From positions 3,531,001 to 3,595,000 of the forward strand of contig NZ_CP007014.1 of the NCBI RefSeq assembly GCF_000452705.1: DNA of 64,000 nucleotides, given 5' to 3'. This stretch comes from Pseudomonas syringae CC1557 (GTDB lineage Bacteria > Pseudomonadota > Gammaproteobacteria > Pseudomonadales > Pseudomonadaceae). Shown piece after piece: positions 35,834-47,443 of the stretch. A program made the translations under genes and the position numbers. Within the stretch, counting starts at the first letter, position 1, and every line of letters begins with the position of its first letter. The notes beneath the pieces were generated by a model. That model was not told the origin of the DNA and did no database searches. It saw only the letters and a program-made list of their open reading frames with translations.

Positions 35834-35891
35834 CCCTGCCCTTTGCAGGCTGGTATCACTGATACCGGACTGAAAAAAGCAGGGCGTTTTT
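35831..35891 (+). terminator. Terminator-like hairpin with structured loop after the GNAT gene
   Basis: Outer arms acgccctgc (35831-35839) and gcagggcgt (35879-35887) followed by TTTT; the 39-base loop carries its own stem ggtatc-act-gatacc (35852-35866). It would end the roxA-GNAT transcript. It overlaps the possible promoter for the next gene, so it may act as an attenuator instead. Confidence 0.65.
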
Positions 35892-35973
35892 GTGTCCGCC
35901 CATTCAGCTAGTGTCTACAGCGGCCGACACAATGGCACACTCATGCTTTACGCGCCCATCGCGGAGAATGAAC

Positions 35974-36705
35974 ATGGTTATACGAATTCTGCTTACCTCG
36001 CTGCTCATCGCATTCAGTGTGAATACACTGGCGGCAACCGAAGTGGTCCCACTCAACTACCGCACCAGCGCCGACCTGCTGCCGGTGGCCAAATCCTTTC
36101 TAGGGACCGATGGCACCGTCAGTGCGTATGGCAACCAACTGATCGTCAATGCCGAGTCGCGCAAGATCGAAGAACTTCGCACCCTGATCTCGCAATTGGA
36201 CACTGCGCCAAAACGCCTGCTGATCAGCGTCGATACCAGCGATACCGCCACCCGCAGCAGCAACGGCTCACAGGTCATCGAATACGGCACCACCAGCCGC
36301 GACGGCGGCGTGCAGCAGGTACAGACCAGCGAAGGCACGCCGGCGCTGATTCAGGTCGGACAGAGCGTTCCGCTGACCTCCTCTTCGACTGACTCCTACG
36401 GCTACTCGCAGAACAACACTGAATACCGAAACGTGACTCAGGGTTTTTACGTCACCGCCAGTGTGACCGGCGATACCGTTCACCTGAGTATCAGCACCAA
36501 CCATGACCGTATGAGCCAGGAACGGCCTGACGCTATCAACGTGCAGAGCACCGACAGCCAAGTCAGCGGTCGACTGGGCGAATGGATCACTTTGGCGAGC
36601 AACAGCGACCAGTCCGTTGCCGATCAGAGAGGTATCGCACAACGCTATTCGACGCAGGGTCGGAGCGACATGGTTTTACGCGTAAAGGTTGAAGCGCTGG
36701 AATAA
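35974..36705 (+). CDS. Small periplasmic secretin-domain protein
   Basis: A 243-residue exported protein with a signal peptide cleaved near VNTLA|ATE (about residue 20). The mature N-terminus (VVPLNYRTSADLLPVAKSFL, NQLIVNAESRKIEELRTLIS) is a NolW/N1-like secretin subdomain. The later part (EGTPALIQVGQSVPL, GFYVTASVTGDTVHLSIST) looks like the first strands of a secretin barrel. The protein is far shorter than true GspD/PilQ pores (over 600 residues), so it cannot form a complete channel alone. ATG 35974 has GGAG 7 bases upstream. No secretion genes are adjacent. Role unknown. Confidence 0.75.
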   Translation: MVIRILLTSLLIAFSVNTLAATEVVPLNYRTSADLLPVAKSFLGTDGTVSAYGNQLIVNAESRKIEELRTLISQLDTAPKRLLISVDTSDTATRSSNGSQVIEYGTTSRDGGVQQVQTSEGTPALIQVGQSVPLTSSSTDSYGYSQNNTEYRNVTQGFYVTASVTGDTVHLSISTNHDRMSQERPDAINVQSTDSQVSGRLGEWITLASNSDQSVADQRGIAQRYSTQGRSDMVLRVKVEALE

Positions 36706-36718
36706 CATGGGCTGGCGC

Positions 36719-36743
36719 AAAGGCCAGTACCTGCGGGCCTTTT
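36719..36743 (+). terminator. Terminator after the secretin-domain gene
   Basis: Stem aaaggcc / ggccttt with a 10-base loop and a short T tail, 14 bases past the stop codon. Moderate strength. Confidence 0.7.
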
Positions 36744-36771
36744 AGTGACTAATCAGTCTGACCCCACAAAA

Positions 36772-36841
36772 ATGTAGTGAATCTAAAAAAGCACTACAAA
36801 ACGTTTGACGCCCTTCCAGACCCCGAGGCATGATTGCCTCG
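36772..36841 (+). promoter_or_regulatory. aceA control region: RccR-like operator, TTGACG box and leader hairpin
   Basis: A 7-bp inverted repeat TGTAGTG (36773-36779) and CACTACA (36792-36798), spanning 26-28 bp, matches the length and half-sites (TGTAGT/ACTACA) reported for the 28-bp RccR operator at aceA in P. fluorescens. TTGACG follows at 36805-36810. A 7-bp hairpin cgaggca-tgat-tgcctcg lies at 36824-36841. aceA begins at 36980, leaving a leader of about 130 bases. The operator assignment is an inference from similarity and context. Confidence 0.6.
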
Positions 36842-36979
36842 CTCCCGCTGTTCAGAGACTGCGTGAAAAGCTTTTGAATCGTCACCTTCTGCACAGCGAG
36901 CAGCCATTCACAGTGCCGTTACGCAAGGTATTTGGCGGAGCAGGACTTTAATCGAGACCTACTTCCTGGGGTTTATAAA

Positions 36980-38305
36980 ATGGCACTGACACGCGAACAA
37001 CAAATAGCGGCTCTCGAAAAAGACTGGGCTGAAAATCCGCGCTGGAAAAACGTGACCCGTACTTATTCTGCAGCTGATGTAGTCCGTCTGCGTGGCTCGG
37101 TTCAACCCGAACACACCTTTGCAAGACTGGGTGCCGACAAGCTGTGGAATCTGGTGACCCAAGGTGCCAAACCTTCATTTCGCCCCGACAAGGACTTCGT
37201 CAACTGCATGGGTGCGTTGACTGGCGGCCAGGCCGTCCAGCAGGTCAAAGCCGGAATTCAGGCCATCTACTTGTCCGGCTGGCAGGTCGCGGCCGACAAC
37301 AACTCGGCCGAGTCTATGTACCCGGACCAGTCGCTGTACCCGGTCGACTCGGTGCCCACGGTCGTGAAGCGCATCAACAACTCGTTCCGCCGTGCCGACC
37401 AGATCCAGTGGAAAGCCGGCAAAACGCCGGGCGACGAAGGCTATATCGACTACTTCGCGCCCATCGTCGCCGACGCAGAAGCAGGCTTTGGTGGCGTGCT
37501 CAATGCCTACGAGCTGATGAAGAGCATGATCGAAGCTGGAGCCGCAGGCGTTCACTTCGAGGATCAGCTGGCGTCGGTGAAAAAATGCGGGCACATGGGC
37601 GGCAAGGTATTGGTGCCTACTCAGGAAGCGATACAGAAACTGGTGGCTGCGCGTCTCGCCGCTGACGTTGCCGGTGTACCCACGATTATCCTGGCGCGTA
37701 CCGATGCCAACGCCGCAGATCTGCTGACCTCCGACTGCGACCCTTACGACCAGCCGTTCGTGACCGGCCAGCGCACTCATGAGGGGTTCTACAAGGTCCG
37801 CGCGGGTCTGGATCAGGCAATTTCACGCGGTTTGGCTTACGCGCCCTATGCCGATCTGATCTGGTGCGAAACCGCGAAACCTGATCTCGACGAGGCACGT
37901 CGCTTTGCCGAAGCGATCAAGAAAGAGTACCCGGATCAGTTGCTGTCGTATAACTGCTCGCCCTCTTTCAACTGGAAGAAAAATCTGGACGACGCGACCA
38001 TCGCCAAATTCCAGCGTGAACTCTCGGCCATGGGCTACAAGCATCAGTTCATCACCCTGGCCGGTATTCATAACATGTGGCACAGCATGTTCAACCTGGC
38101 GCATGACTATGCTCGCAATGACATGACCGCCTACGTCAAATTGCAGGAGCAGGAGTTCGCCGACGCTGCAAAGGGCTACACGTTCGTTGCCCATCAGCAG
38201 GAAGTGGGCACTGGCTATTTCGATGACATGACGACAGTGATCCAGGGCGGCGTGTCTTCGGTCACCGCGCTGACCGGTTCGACAGAGGAAGAGCAGTTCC
38301 ACTAA
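36980..38305 (+). CDS. aceA: Isocitrate lyase
   Basis: A 441-residue enzyme splitting isocitrate into glyoxylate and succinate, the first step of the glyoxylate shunt. The signature [19 protein letters not shown] carries the catalytic cysteine C203. The substrate-loop regions [19 protein letters not shown] and [19 protein letters not shown] are intact. Start [20 protein letters not shown] at 36980 is chosen over an in-frame start 48 bases upstream, which reads into the leader. It is monocistronic with its own terminator. It competes with Idh (25851) for isocitrate, so RccR-like control here would set flux into the shunt. Confidence 0.97.
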   Translation: MALTREQQIAALEKDWAENPRWKNVTRTYSAADVVRLRGSVQPEHTFARLGADKLWNLVTQGAKPSFRPDKDFVNCMGALTGGQAVQQVKAGIQAIYLSGWQVAADNNSAESMYPDQSLYPVDSVPTVVKRINNSFRRADQIQWKAGKTPGDEGYIDYFAPIVADAEAGFGGVLNAYELMKSMIEAGAAGVHFEDQLASVKKCGHMGGKVLVPTQEAIQKLVAARLAADVAGVPTIILARTDANAADLLTSDCDPYDQPFVTGQRTHEGFYKVRAGLDQAISRGLAYAPYADLIWCETAKPDLDEARRFAEAIKKEYPDQLLSYNCSPSFNWKKNLDDATIAKFQRELSAMGYKHQFITLAGIHNMWHSMFNLAHDYARNDMTAYVKLQEQEFADAAKGYTFVAHQQEVGTGYFDDMTTVIQGGVSSVTALTGSTEEEQFH

Positions 38306-38330
38306 GCCGTTTTACGCAGCGCGCAAGACA

Positions 38331-38357
38331 GACCGTCCGTAGGGGCGGTCTTTTTTT
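38331..38357 (+). terminator. Rho-independent terminator of aceA
   Basis: An 8-bp stem (gaccgtcc / gggcggtc, one G-T) with the loop gtag, followed by seven T, 25 bases after the aceA stop. Confidence 0.92.
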
Positions 38358-38487
38358 GCGTCGGACTTTGCCTGTATTGATCCCGGACAAATGGCGATAC
38401 CGTTCAAAGTGTTACAAAGCTGCCATTGATAGAGGCAATCGGCTTTAACTACGCGTTGACTTAACCGGCAGCAAGAATAAATGGCGC

Positions 38488-38512
38488 TTGAATGATATCA
38501 ATTATCATTCAA
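38488..38512. promoter_or_regulatory. Fur-box-like palindrome upstream of nuoA
   Basis: A perfect 10-bp inverted repeat, TTGAATGATA and TATCATTCAA, around tcaat. Its centre TGATATCAATTATCA differs from the 7-1-7 Fur consensus TGATAATNATTATCA at two positions. It lies 251 bases upstream of nuoA and 183 bases after the aceA stop. It is a strong candidate for iron-responsive control of complex I or of an unannotated RNA starting here. Not shown experimentally by the sequence. Confidence 0.65.
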
Positions 38513-38573
38513 ATTCCCTTTCATTCCTTTTCACCTCCGGCGGACATAATTAAACAAAAGACTTCTAATGCCC

Positions 38574-38607
38574 GCCTGGCAAGCCCTCCAGGCACTTTGC
38601 AGGGCTT
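38574..38607 (+). other. Mutually exclusive hairpins in the nuo upstream region
   Basis: GCCTGG (38574-38579) can pair with CCAGGC (38588-38593). The bases between and around them, AAGCCCT (38581-38587), can instead pair with AGGGCTT (38601-38607). Only one stem can form at a time. This is the layout of an attenuator or a small RNA 3' end, but only a short T-run follows. Speculative. Confidence 0.35.
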
Positions 38608-38763
38608 TCCATGATTGATTAAGTGAATAAATTTGATGTAGAAAATTTACTTGCCAACTGTTTGCACATAAAATCAATCCGTTGACCGCGCTGCGACATT
38701 TCGTCACTGCCTCGACTCTTTATCAAGCACAGAGACCTTTGCTCTCTAACAAGGACTGCCAGC

Positions 38764-39177
38764 ATGCCCGAATCGACAGGTCTGATTGCCCACAACTGGG
38801 GCTTCGCCATTTTCCTTTTGGGTGTAGTAGGCCTTTGCGCCTTCATGCTCGGCCTCTCCAGCCTGCTCGGAAGCAAGGCCTGGGGCCGCAGCAAGAACGA
38901 ACCGTTCGAGTCCGGCATGCTGCCTACCGGCAGTGCGCGCCTGCGACTCTCCGCCAAATTCTATCTGGTCGCGATGCTGTTCGTGATCTTTGACATCGAA
39001 GCCCTCTTTCTCTTTGCCTGGTCTGTGTCCGTCCGCGAAAGCGGCTGGACCGGATTCGCCGAAGCTCTCGTTTTCATAGCAATTCTGTTGGCAGGTCTTG
39101 TCTACCTATGGCGGGTTGGAGCACTTGACTGGGCTCCTGAAGGTCGCCGTAATCGGCAAGCGAAGCTGAAACAATGA
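38764..39177 (+). CDS. nuoA: NADH-quinone oxidoreductase subunit A
   Basis: A 137-residue membrane subunit of complex I with three hydrophobic helices. The conserved loop [20 protein letters not shown] and [20 protein letters not shown] identify it. It is the first gene of a complete nuoA-N operon of 13 genes. Complex I takes electrons from NADH to ubiquinone and pumps protons across the inner membrane. NuoA packs against NuoH and NuoJ near the quinone site. Confidence 0.96.
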   Translation: MPESTGLIAHNWGFAIFLLGVVGLCAFMLGLSSLLGSKAWGRSKNEPFESGMLPTGSARLRLSAKFYLVAMLFVIFDIEALFLFAWSVSVRESGWTGFAEALVFIAILLAGLVYLWRVGALDWAPEGRRNRQAKLKQ

Positions 39178-39187
39178 GGCTTTGGCG

Positions 39188-39862
39188 ATGCAATATAATC
39201 TCACCAGGATCGACCCGGATGCTCCTAACGAGCAGTACCCCATCGGCAAACGGGAAACCGTTTCCGATCCGTTAGAAGACCAAGTCCACAAAAACATCTA
39301 CATGGGCAAGCTGGAAGACGTGCTGAATGGCGCGGTCAACTGGGGGCGCAAAAACTCCCTGTGGCCGTACAATTTCGGTTTGTCATGCTGCTATGTAGAA
39401 ATGACCACTGCCTTTACGGCTCCCCACGATATCGCCCGCTTCGGCGCCGAGGTTATCCGTGCATCGCCGCGTCAGGCGGACTTCATGGTAATCGCCGGTA
39501 CGCCGTTCCTGAAGATGGCTCCCATCATTCAGCGTCTGTATGAACAGATGCTCGAACCGAAATGGGTCATCTCGATGGGCGCCTGTGCCAACTCCGGTGG
39601 CATGTACGACATCTATTCCGTTGTTCAGGGCGTGGACAAGTTCCTCCCCGTGGATGTTTACGTGCCCGGCTGCCCGCCCCGCCCCGAAGCATTCCTGCAA
39701 GGCCTGATGCTGCTGCAGGAGTCCATCGGACAGGAGCGTCGCCCGCTTTCCTGGGTCGTCGGCGATCAAGGCGTGTACCGCGCCGACATGCCGTCGCAAA
39801 AGGAACAGCGTCGTGAACAGCGTATCCAGGTCACCAACCTGCGCAGCCCCGACGAAGTCTGA
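39188..39862 (+). CDS. nuoB: NADH-quinone oxidoreductase subunit B
   Basis: A 224-residue subunit carrying the terminal [4Fe-4S] cluster N2 that reduces quinone. Ligands are the adjacent C67-C68 ([11 protein letters not shown]) and the cysteines in [15 protein letters not shown] and [18 protein letters not shown] 39188 lies ten bases after nuoA; a TTG two codons earlier is less likely. The N-terminal 40 residues are the extension usual in gamma-proteobacteria. Confidence 0.97.
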   Translation: MQYNLTRIDPDAPNEQYPIGKRETVSDPLEDQVHKNIYMGKLEDVLNGAVNWGRKNSLWPYNFGLSCCYVEMTTAFTAPHDIARFGAEVIRASPRQADFMVIAGTPFLKMAPIIQRLYEQMLEPKWVISMGACANSGGMYDIYSVVQGVDKFLPVDVYVPGCPPRPEAFLQGLMLLQESIGQERRPLSWVVGDQGVYRADMPSQKEQRREQRIQVTNLRSPDEV

Positions 39863-39927
39863 TCCAGCCCGTTCTTCTTATAAAAAAGACAGGAACCGGG
39901 GTTGATTCTGTACGTTGACCGAAGTGA

Positions 39928-41718
<1,791 letters not shown>

Positions 41719-41720
41719 GC

Positions 41721-42218
41721 ATGAACAGCCCGCTAATCCAGACAGACCGTTTCGCCCTGAGCGAAACAGAGCGCTCGGCCATCGAGCACGAGCTGCATCA
41801 CTACGAGGACCCGCGCGCGGCGTCCATCGAAGCCCTGAAGATCGTTCAGAAGGAACGCGGCTGGGTGCCGGACGGCGCGATTTACGCCATCGGCGAAATG
41901 CTGGGGATTCCTGCCAGCGACGTTGAAGGCGTGGCCACGTTCTACAGCCAGATTTTTCGTCAGCCGGTTGGCCGCCACATCATTCGTGTCTGCAACAGCA
42001 TGGTGTGCTTCATCGGCGGTCACGAGAACGTCGTGGACGAGATCAAGAGTTCACTGGGCATCGGCCTGGGCCAGACCACAACCGATGGCCGTTTCACCTT
42101 GTTGCCAGTCTGCTGCCTCGGCAACTGCGACAAGGCCCCGGCCGTCATGGTCGACGATGACACTTTCGGCGACGTACAGCCTGCTGGCGTAGCCAAGATG
42201 CTGGAGGGTTACCTATGA
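41721..42218 (+). CDS. nuoE: NADH-quinone oxidoreductase subunit E
   Basis: A 165-residue thioredoxin-fold subunit of the NADH dehydrogenase module. It holds a [2Fe-2S] cluster (N1a) with ligands C91 and C96 ([12 protein letters not shown]) and C132 and C136 ([13 protein letters not shown]). It starts two bases after nuoCD and overlaps the nuoF start by four bases. Confidence 0.96.
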   Translation: MNSPLIQTDRFALSETERSAIEHELHHYEDPRAASIEALKIVQKERGWVPDGAIYAIGEMLGIPASDVEGVATFYSQIFRQPVGRHIIRVCNSMVCFIGGHENVVDEIKSSLGIGLGQTTTDGRFTLLPVCCLGNCDKAPAVMVDDDTFGDVQPAGVAKMLEGYL

Positions 42219-43573
42219 CCATTACGTCCTTCGGCCCTGCCAATCGCATTGCGCGCACGGCAGAAACCCACCCTCTGACGTGGCGTCTGCGCGATGATGG
42301 CGAGCCGGTCTGGCTTGAGGAATATCAAGCTAAAGATGGCTATGCCGCAGCGCGCAAGGCACTGACCCAGCAGGCACCTGACGACATCGTCCAGTCGGTC
42401 AAGGACTCCGGTCTCAAGGGCCGTGGCGGTGCGGGTTTCCCCACCGGGGTCAAGTGGGGCCTGATGCCCAAAGACGAATCCATGAACATCCGCTACCTGC
42501 TGTGCAACGCGGACGAAATGGAACCCAACACCTGGAAAGACCGCATGCTGATGGAGCAACTGCCCCATCTGCTGGTAGAAGGCATGCTGATCAGTGCTCG
42601 CGCCCTGAAGGCCTATCGCGGCTATATCTTTCTGCGCGGCGAATACGTGACCGCTGCCAAACACCTGAACCGTGCCGTGGCTGAAGCCAAGGCCGCCGGC
42701 CTGCTGGGCAAGAACATTCTCGGCACTGGCTTCGACTTCGAGCTGTTTGTCCACACCGGCGCTGGTCGTTACATCTGTGGCGAAGAAACCGCCCTGATCA
42801 ACTCGCTGGAAGGCCGTCGTGCCAATCCACGTTCCAAGCCGCCCTTCCCTGCTGCAGTAGGCGTGTGGGGCAAGCCGACCTGTGTGAACAACGTCGAAAC
42901 GCTGTGCAACGTGCCAGCCATCGTCAACAACGGTAACGACTGGTACAAGTCGCTGGCTCGTGAAGGCAGCGAAGACCACGGCACCAAGTTGATGGGTTTC
43001 TCCGGCAAGGTAAAAAATCCTGGCCTGTGGGAGCTGCCGTTCGGTGTTCAGGCTCGCGAGCTTTTCGAAGACTACGCCGGTGGCATGCGCGACGGTTTCA
43101 AACTCAAGTGCTGGCAACCAGGCGGTGCCGGTACAGGCTTTCTGCTGCCCGAACACCTGGACGCACAGATGTACGCGGGCGGCATCGCCAAGGTCGGCAC
43201 CCGGATGGGTACCGGTCTGGCGATGGCTGTCGACGACTCGGTCAACATGGTTTCGCTGCTGCGCAACATGGAAGAGTTCTTCGCCCAGGAATCCTGTGGC
43301 TTTTGCACTCCTTGCCGAGACGGTTTGCCCTGGAGCGTGAAAGTGCTGCGGGCCATCGAGAAGGGACAGGGTCAGCCGGGGGATATCGAAACCCTGCTGG
43401 GCCTGGTCAATTTCCTCGGCCCTGGCAAGACCTTCTGCGCGCATGCACCGGGCGCAGTAGAGCCGCTGGGCAGTGCGATCAAGTATTTCCGCTCGGAGTT
43501 CGAAGCAGGTATAACGCCATCCAGCACCGACACGCTTGTACCGGGTAAAAGCCCGACCATGGCCGGCGCATAA
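42215..43573 (+). CDS. nuoF: NADH-quinone oxidoreductase subunit F
   Basis: A 452-residue subunit that binds NADH and FMN. The FMN loop is [16 protein letters not shown] and the nucleotide region is [20 protein letters not shown]. The N3 [4Fe-4S] ligands are C361, C364 and C367 in [15 protein letters not shown], with a fourth near residue 408 (KTFCAHAPG). It overlaps nuoE by four bases. A 137-base spacer with two hairpins separates it from nuoG. Confidence 0.97.
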   Translation: MTITSFGPANRIARTAETHPLTWRLRDDGEPVWLEEYQAKDGYAAARKALTQQAPDDIVQSVKDSGLKGRGGAGFPTGVKWGLMPKDESMNIRYLLCNADEMEPNTWKDRMLMEQLPHLLVEGMLISARALKAYRGYIFLRGEYVTAAKHLNRAVAEAKAAGLLGKNILGTGFDFELFVHTGAGRYICGEETALINSLEGRRANPRSKPPFPAAVGVWGKPTCVNNVETLCNVPAIVNNGNDWYKSLAREGSEDHGTKLMGFSGKVKNPGLWELPFGVQARELFEDYAGGMRDGFKLKCWQPGGAGTGFLLPEHLDAQMYAGGIAKVGTRMGTGLAMAVDDSVNMVSLLRNMEEFFAQESCGFCTPCRDGLPWSVKVLRAIEKGQGQPGDIETLLGLVNFLGPGKTFCAHAPGAVEPLGSAIKYFRSEFEAGITPSSTDTLVPGKSPTMAGA

Positions 43574-43710
43574 CAAGACTGACCGGTCGGCGGTTGTTCG
43601 AGCCGCCGACTTCGTACCTGCTGGCGCCCTAAAGGGCTGAACGATGCAGGTGCTACCGAGATTCCATTAGCCACGCCCGCTGACAACGGGCCAACGAAGA
43701 CCTTTGAACC
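43574..43710 (+). other. Structured spacer between nuoF and nuoG
   Basis: 137 bases, the longest gap inside the nuo operon. It contains a strong stem gtcggcgg / ccgccgac (43586-43610, 9-base loop) and a small stem gccct-aa-agggc (43626-43637). There is no T-run. It may tune relative subunit output by mRNA processing or partial termination. Confidence 0.5.
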
Positions 43711-46428
43711 ATGGCTACTATTCACGTAGACGGCAAAGCGCTCGAAGTCGATGGTGCAGACAACCTGTTACAGGCATGTCTGTCGCTGGGCCTCGATATC
43801 CCTTATTTCTGCTGGCACCCCGCCCTTGGCAGCGTTGGCGCCTGTCGCCAGTGCGCGGTCAAGCAGTACACCGACGAGAACGACACCCGTGGTCGTATCG
43901 TCATGTCCTGCATGACGCCAGCCACCGACAACACCTGGATTTCCATCGAAGATGATGAGTCCAAGGCCTTCCGTGCCAGTGTCGTCGAATGGCTGATGAC
44001 CAACCACCCGCACGACTGCCCTGTCTGCGAAGAAGGCGGTCACTGCCACCTGCAAGACATGACCGTAATGACCGGTCACAACGAACGTCGCTATCGCTTT
44101 ACCAAGCGTACCCACCAGAATCAGGAACTGGGGCCGTTCATCGCACATGAGATGAACCGTTGCATCGCCTGCTATCGCTGCGTGCGCTTCTATAAAGACT
44201 ACGCGGGCGGTACCGATCTGGGCGTTTATGGCGCTCATGACAACGTCTATTTCGGCCGCGTCGAAGACGGCACACTGGAAAGCGAGTTTTCCGGCAACCT
44301 GACCGAGGTCTGCCCGACCGGTGTGTTCACCGACAAGACTCACTCCGAGCGCTACAACCGCAAGTGGGACATGCAGTTCTCGCCGAGCATCTGTCACGGC
44401 TGTTCCAGCGGCTGCAACATCAGCCCGGGCGAGCGTTACGGTGAGCTGCGCCGTATCGAAAACCGCTACAACGGCTCGGTCAACCAGTATTTCCTCTGCG
44501 ACCGTGGTCGTTTCGGTTACGGCTATGTCAACCGCAAAGACCGTCCACGTCAGCCGCTATTGGCTGCCGGCCAGGTCAAACTGAGCCTGGACGAAGCGTT
44601 GGACAAAGCCGCTGACCTGTTGCGCGGACGTAACATTGTCGGTATCGGCTCGCCTCGCGCCAGCCTGGAAAGCAACTATGCGTTGCGTGAGCTGGTCGGC
44701 GCCGAGCATTTCTACAGTGGTATCGAAGCCGGTGAACTGGAGCGCTTACGCCTGATCCTCAAGGTCCTGAACGACAGCCCGCTGCCGATCCCGACCCTGC
44801 GCGACATCGAAGATCACGACGCCATATTCGTCCTTGGCGAAGACCTGACCCAGACCGCTGCGCGCATGGCCCTTGGCCTGCGTCAGGCGGTCAAGGGCAA
44901 GGCCGAGGACATGGCAGCCGCAATGAAAGTCCAGCCATGGCTCGACGCCGCAGTGAAGAATATCGGTCAGCACGAGCTGAACCCGCTGTTCATCGCCAGC
45001 CTGGCTGAAACCCGTCTGGATGACATCGCAGAAGAATGCGTACATGCCGCACCGGATGATCTGGCGCGTATCGGCTTCGCCGTGGCACACGCGCTGGACG
45101 CCAGCGCTCCTGCTGTTGAAGGTCTGGACAGCGAAGCGCTGGAACTGGCGCAACGTATTGCAGACGCGCTGCTAGCGGCCAAGCGTCCACTGATCATCTC
45201 CGGCAGCTCGCTGGGTTCGACAGCGCTGATCGAAGCGGCGGCCAACATCGCCAAGGCGTTGAAGCTGCGCGACAAGCAAGGCTCAATCAGCCTGATTGTG
45301 CCGGAAGCCAACAGCATGGGTCTGGCGATGTTCGGCGGCGAGTCTGTCGATGCCGCCCTGCAAGCCGTGATCTCCGGTCAGGCCGACGCCATCGTCGTGC
45401 TGGAAAACGATCTGTATCGTCGTGTTGACGCGAAAATCGTCGATGCTGCACTGAGCGCAGCGAAAGTCGTTATCGTTGCCGATCACCAGAAAACGCCGAC
45501 TGTCGATCGTGCGCATCTGGTGCTGCCAGCGGCCAGCTTTGCTGAAGGTGATGGCACGCTCGTCAGCCAGGAAGGCCGCGCCCAGCGTTTCTTCCAGGTG
45601 TTCGATCCAACTTATCTGGACCCGGGCATTCTGGTTCACGAAGGCTGGCGCTGGATGCACGCCTTGCGCGCCACGCTGCTGAATCAACCTGTGGACTGGA
45701 CGCAGCTCGATCACGTGACCGAAGCCTGTGCCGGCAGCTCTGCGCAACTGGCAGGCATCATCAACGCCGCGCCATCTGCCTCGTTCCGGATCAAGGGTCT
45801 GAAGCTGGCGCGCGAGCCGCTGCGTTACAGCGGCCGGACGTCTATGCGCGCCAACATCAGCGTGCATGAACCGCGTACTCCGCAAGATAAAGACACCGCC
45901 TTCTCGTTTTCCATGGAAGGCTATTCGGGTTCTGCCGAACCGCGCCAGCAGGTGCCATTCGCCTGGTCTCCAGGCTGGAACTCGCCGCAAGCCTGGAACA
46001 AGTTCCAGGACGAAGTCGGTGGTCATCTGCGTGCTGGCGATCCGGGCACACGCCTGATCGAAAGCCAGGGTGACGGCCTGTCGTGGTACTCCAATGTTCC
46101 GCGTGCATTCTCACCAGAGCGCGGCACCTGGCAGGTTGTGCCGTTCTTCCACCTGTTCGGCAGCGACGAAACCTCGTCACTGGCCGCGCCGGTTCAGGAA
46201 CGCATTCCGCAACCTTACGTGGCACTGGCCAAATCCGAAGCCGACCGCCTGGGCGTCAACGAAGGCGCCCTGCTCTCGCTGAGCATTGCGGGTCAGTCGC
46301 TGACGCTGCCGTTGCGTATCAATGAAGAACTGGGCGCAGGTCTGGTGGCATTGCCTGCAGGGCTGCCGGGTATTCCTCCAGCGATTTTCGGCAAATCCGT
46401 TGACGGTCTGCAGGAGGCAGCGCAATGA
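43711..46428 (+). CDS. nuoG: NADH-quinone oxidoreductase subunit G
   Basis: A 905-residue iron-sulfur subunit. The N-terminal ferredoxin-like domain has [2Fe-2S] ligands C34, C45, C48 and C67. The His-Cys cluster uses H99, C103, C106 and C112 ([14 protein letters not shown]). [4Fe-4S] ligands are C151, C154 and C157 ([11 protein letters not shown]) and one near residue 201 (TEVCPTG). A further C-rich segment, CHGCSSGCN, supports the N7 cluster found in E. coli-type enzymes. The remainder is the molybdopterin-like domain. Its stop overlaps the nuoH start. Confidence 0.97.
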   Translation: MATIHVDGKALEVDGADNLLQACLSLGLDIPYFCWHPALGSVGACRQCAVKQYTDENDTRGRIVMSCMTPATDNTWISIEDDESKAFRASVVEWLMTNHPHDCPVCEEGGHCHLQDMTVMTGHNERRYRFTKRTHQNQELGPFIAHEMNRCIACYRCVRFYKDYAGGTDLGVYGAHDNVYFGRVEDGTLESEFSGNLTEVCPTGVFTDKTHSERYNRKWDMQFSPSICHGCSSGCNISPGERYGELRRIENRYNGSVNQYFLCDRGRFGYGYVNRKDRPRQPLLAAGQVKLSLDEALDKAADLLRGRNIVGIGSPRASLESNYALRELVGAEHFYSGIEAGELERLRLILKVLNDSPLPIPTLRDIEDHDAIFVLGEDLTQTAARMALGLRQAVKGKAEDMAAAMKVQPWLDAAVKNIGQHELNPLFIASLAETRLDDIAEECVHAAPDDLARIGFAVAHALDASAPAVEGLDSEALELAQRIADALLAAKRPLIISGSSLGSTALIEAAANIAKALKLRDKQGSISLIVPEANSMGLAMFGGESVDAALQAVISGQADAIVVLENDLYRRVDAKIVDAALSAAKVVIVADHQKTPTVDRAHLVLPAASFAEGDGTLVSQEGRAQRFFQVFDPTYLDPGILVHEGWRWMHALRATLLNQPVDWTQLDHVTEACAGSSAQLAGIINAAPSASFRIKGLKLAREPLRYSGRTSMRANISVHEPRTPQDKDTAFSFSMEGYSGSAEPRQQVPFAWSPGWNSPQAWNKFQDEVGGHLRAGDPGTRLIESQGDGLSWYSNVPRAFSPERGTWQVVPFFHLFGSDETSSLAAPVQERIPQPYVALAKSEADRLGVNEGALLSLSIAGQSLTLPLRINEELGAGLVALPAGLPGIPPAIFGKSVDGLQEAAQ

Positions 46429-47432
46429 CCTGGTTCACACCTGATGTGATTGACGCAATCATTGCGGTCGTCAAGGCAATCGTTGTGCTGCTGGCTGTTG
46501 TGGTCTGCGGCGCGTTGCTGAGTTTCGTGGAACGTCGTCTGCTGGGCTGGTGGCAGGACCGTTATGGCCCGAACCGCGTGGGTCCGTTCGGCATGTTCCA
46601 GATCGCAGCCGACATGCTCAAAATGTTCTTCAAGGAAGACTGGACACCGCCGTTCGCCGACAAGGTGATCTTCACCCTGGCGCCGGTAGTGGCCATGAGT
46701 GCCCTGCTGATCGCCTTCGCAGTCATCCCGATCACGCCGACCTGGGGCGTTGCAGACCTGAACATCGGTCTGTTGTTCTTCTTCGCCATGGCTGGTCTAT
46801 CGGTATATGCGGTGCTGTTCGCTGGCTGGTCCAGCAACAACAAGTTTGCACTGCTCGGCAGCCTGCGTGCTTCGGCACAGACCGTTTCCTATGAAGTGTT
46901 CATGGGTCTGGCGCTGATGGGGATCGTGGTTCAGGTTGGTTCGTTCAACATGCGCGATATCGTTGAATATCAGGCGCAGAATCTGTGGTTTATCATTCCG
47001 CAGTTCTTCGGCTTCTGTACATTCTTCATCGCAGGCGTGGCAGTGACTCACCGTCACCCATTCGACCAGCCGGAAGCCGAGCAGGAACTGGCCGACGGTT
47101 ACCACATTGAATATGCCGGCATGAAATGGGGCATGTTCTTCGTTGGTGAATACATCGGGATCATTCTGATCTCGGCGTTACTGGTCACGCTGTTCTTCGG
47201 TGGCTGGCACGGTCCGTTCGATATTCTGCCATCGCTGGCGTTCTTCTGGTTTGCCTTGAAAACCGCGTTTTTCATCATGCTGTTCATTCTGCTGCGCGCT
47301 TCCATCCCGCGTCCGCGTTATGACCAGGTCATGGATTTCAGCTGGAAGTTCTGTCTGCCGCTGACCCTGATCAATTTGCTGGTGACTGCTGCGATTGTGT
47401 TGTTGAACACACCGGCAGGCTCGGTTCAGTGA
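46425..47432 (+). CDS. nuoH: NADH-quinone oxidoreductase subunit H
   Basis: A 335-residue membrane subunit with eight to nine helices that forms the quinone chamber with NuoB and NuoD. Family marks are [40 protein letters not shown] and the acidic loop [19 protein letters not shown]. It overlaps nuoG by four bases. Confidence 0.97.
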   Translation: MTWFTPDVIDAIIAVVKAIVVLLAVVVCGALLSFVERRLLGWWQDRYGPNRVGPFGMFQIAADMLKMFFKEDWTPPFADKVIFTLAPVVAMSALLIAFAVIPITPTWGVADLNIGLLFFFAMAGLSVYAVLFAGWSSNNKFALLGSLRASAQTVSYEVFMGLALMGIVVQVGSFNMRDIVEYQAQNLWFIIPQFFGFCTFFIAGVAVTHRHPFDQPEAEQELADGYHIEYAGMKWGMFFVGEYIGIILISALLVTLFFGGWHGPFDILPSLAFFWFALKTAFFIMLFILLRASIPRPRYDQVMDFSWKFCLPLTLINLLVTAAIVLLNTPAGSVQ

Positions 47433-47443
47433 GGATTTGACCC

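Larger units (their letters stand above)
38306..38763. other. Spacer aceA / nuoA with Fur-like site and structured leader
   Basis: 458 bases with no coding gene. In order it holds the aceA terminator, a Fur-box-like palindrome at 38488-38512, a structured segment at 38574-38607 (overlapping hairpins), then the nuoA leader. The promoter of the 15-kb nuo operon must lie here. Confidence 0.6.

Noticed and set aside
42209..43576. A 455-codon open frame opposite nuoF
   Set aside because: Exactly mirrors nuoF, with no start signal and no recognisable domain.
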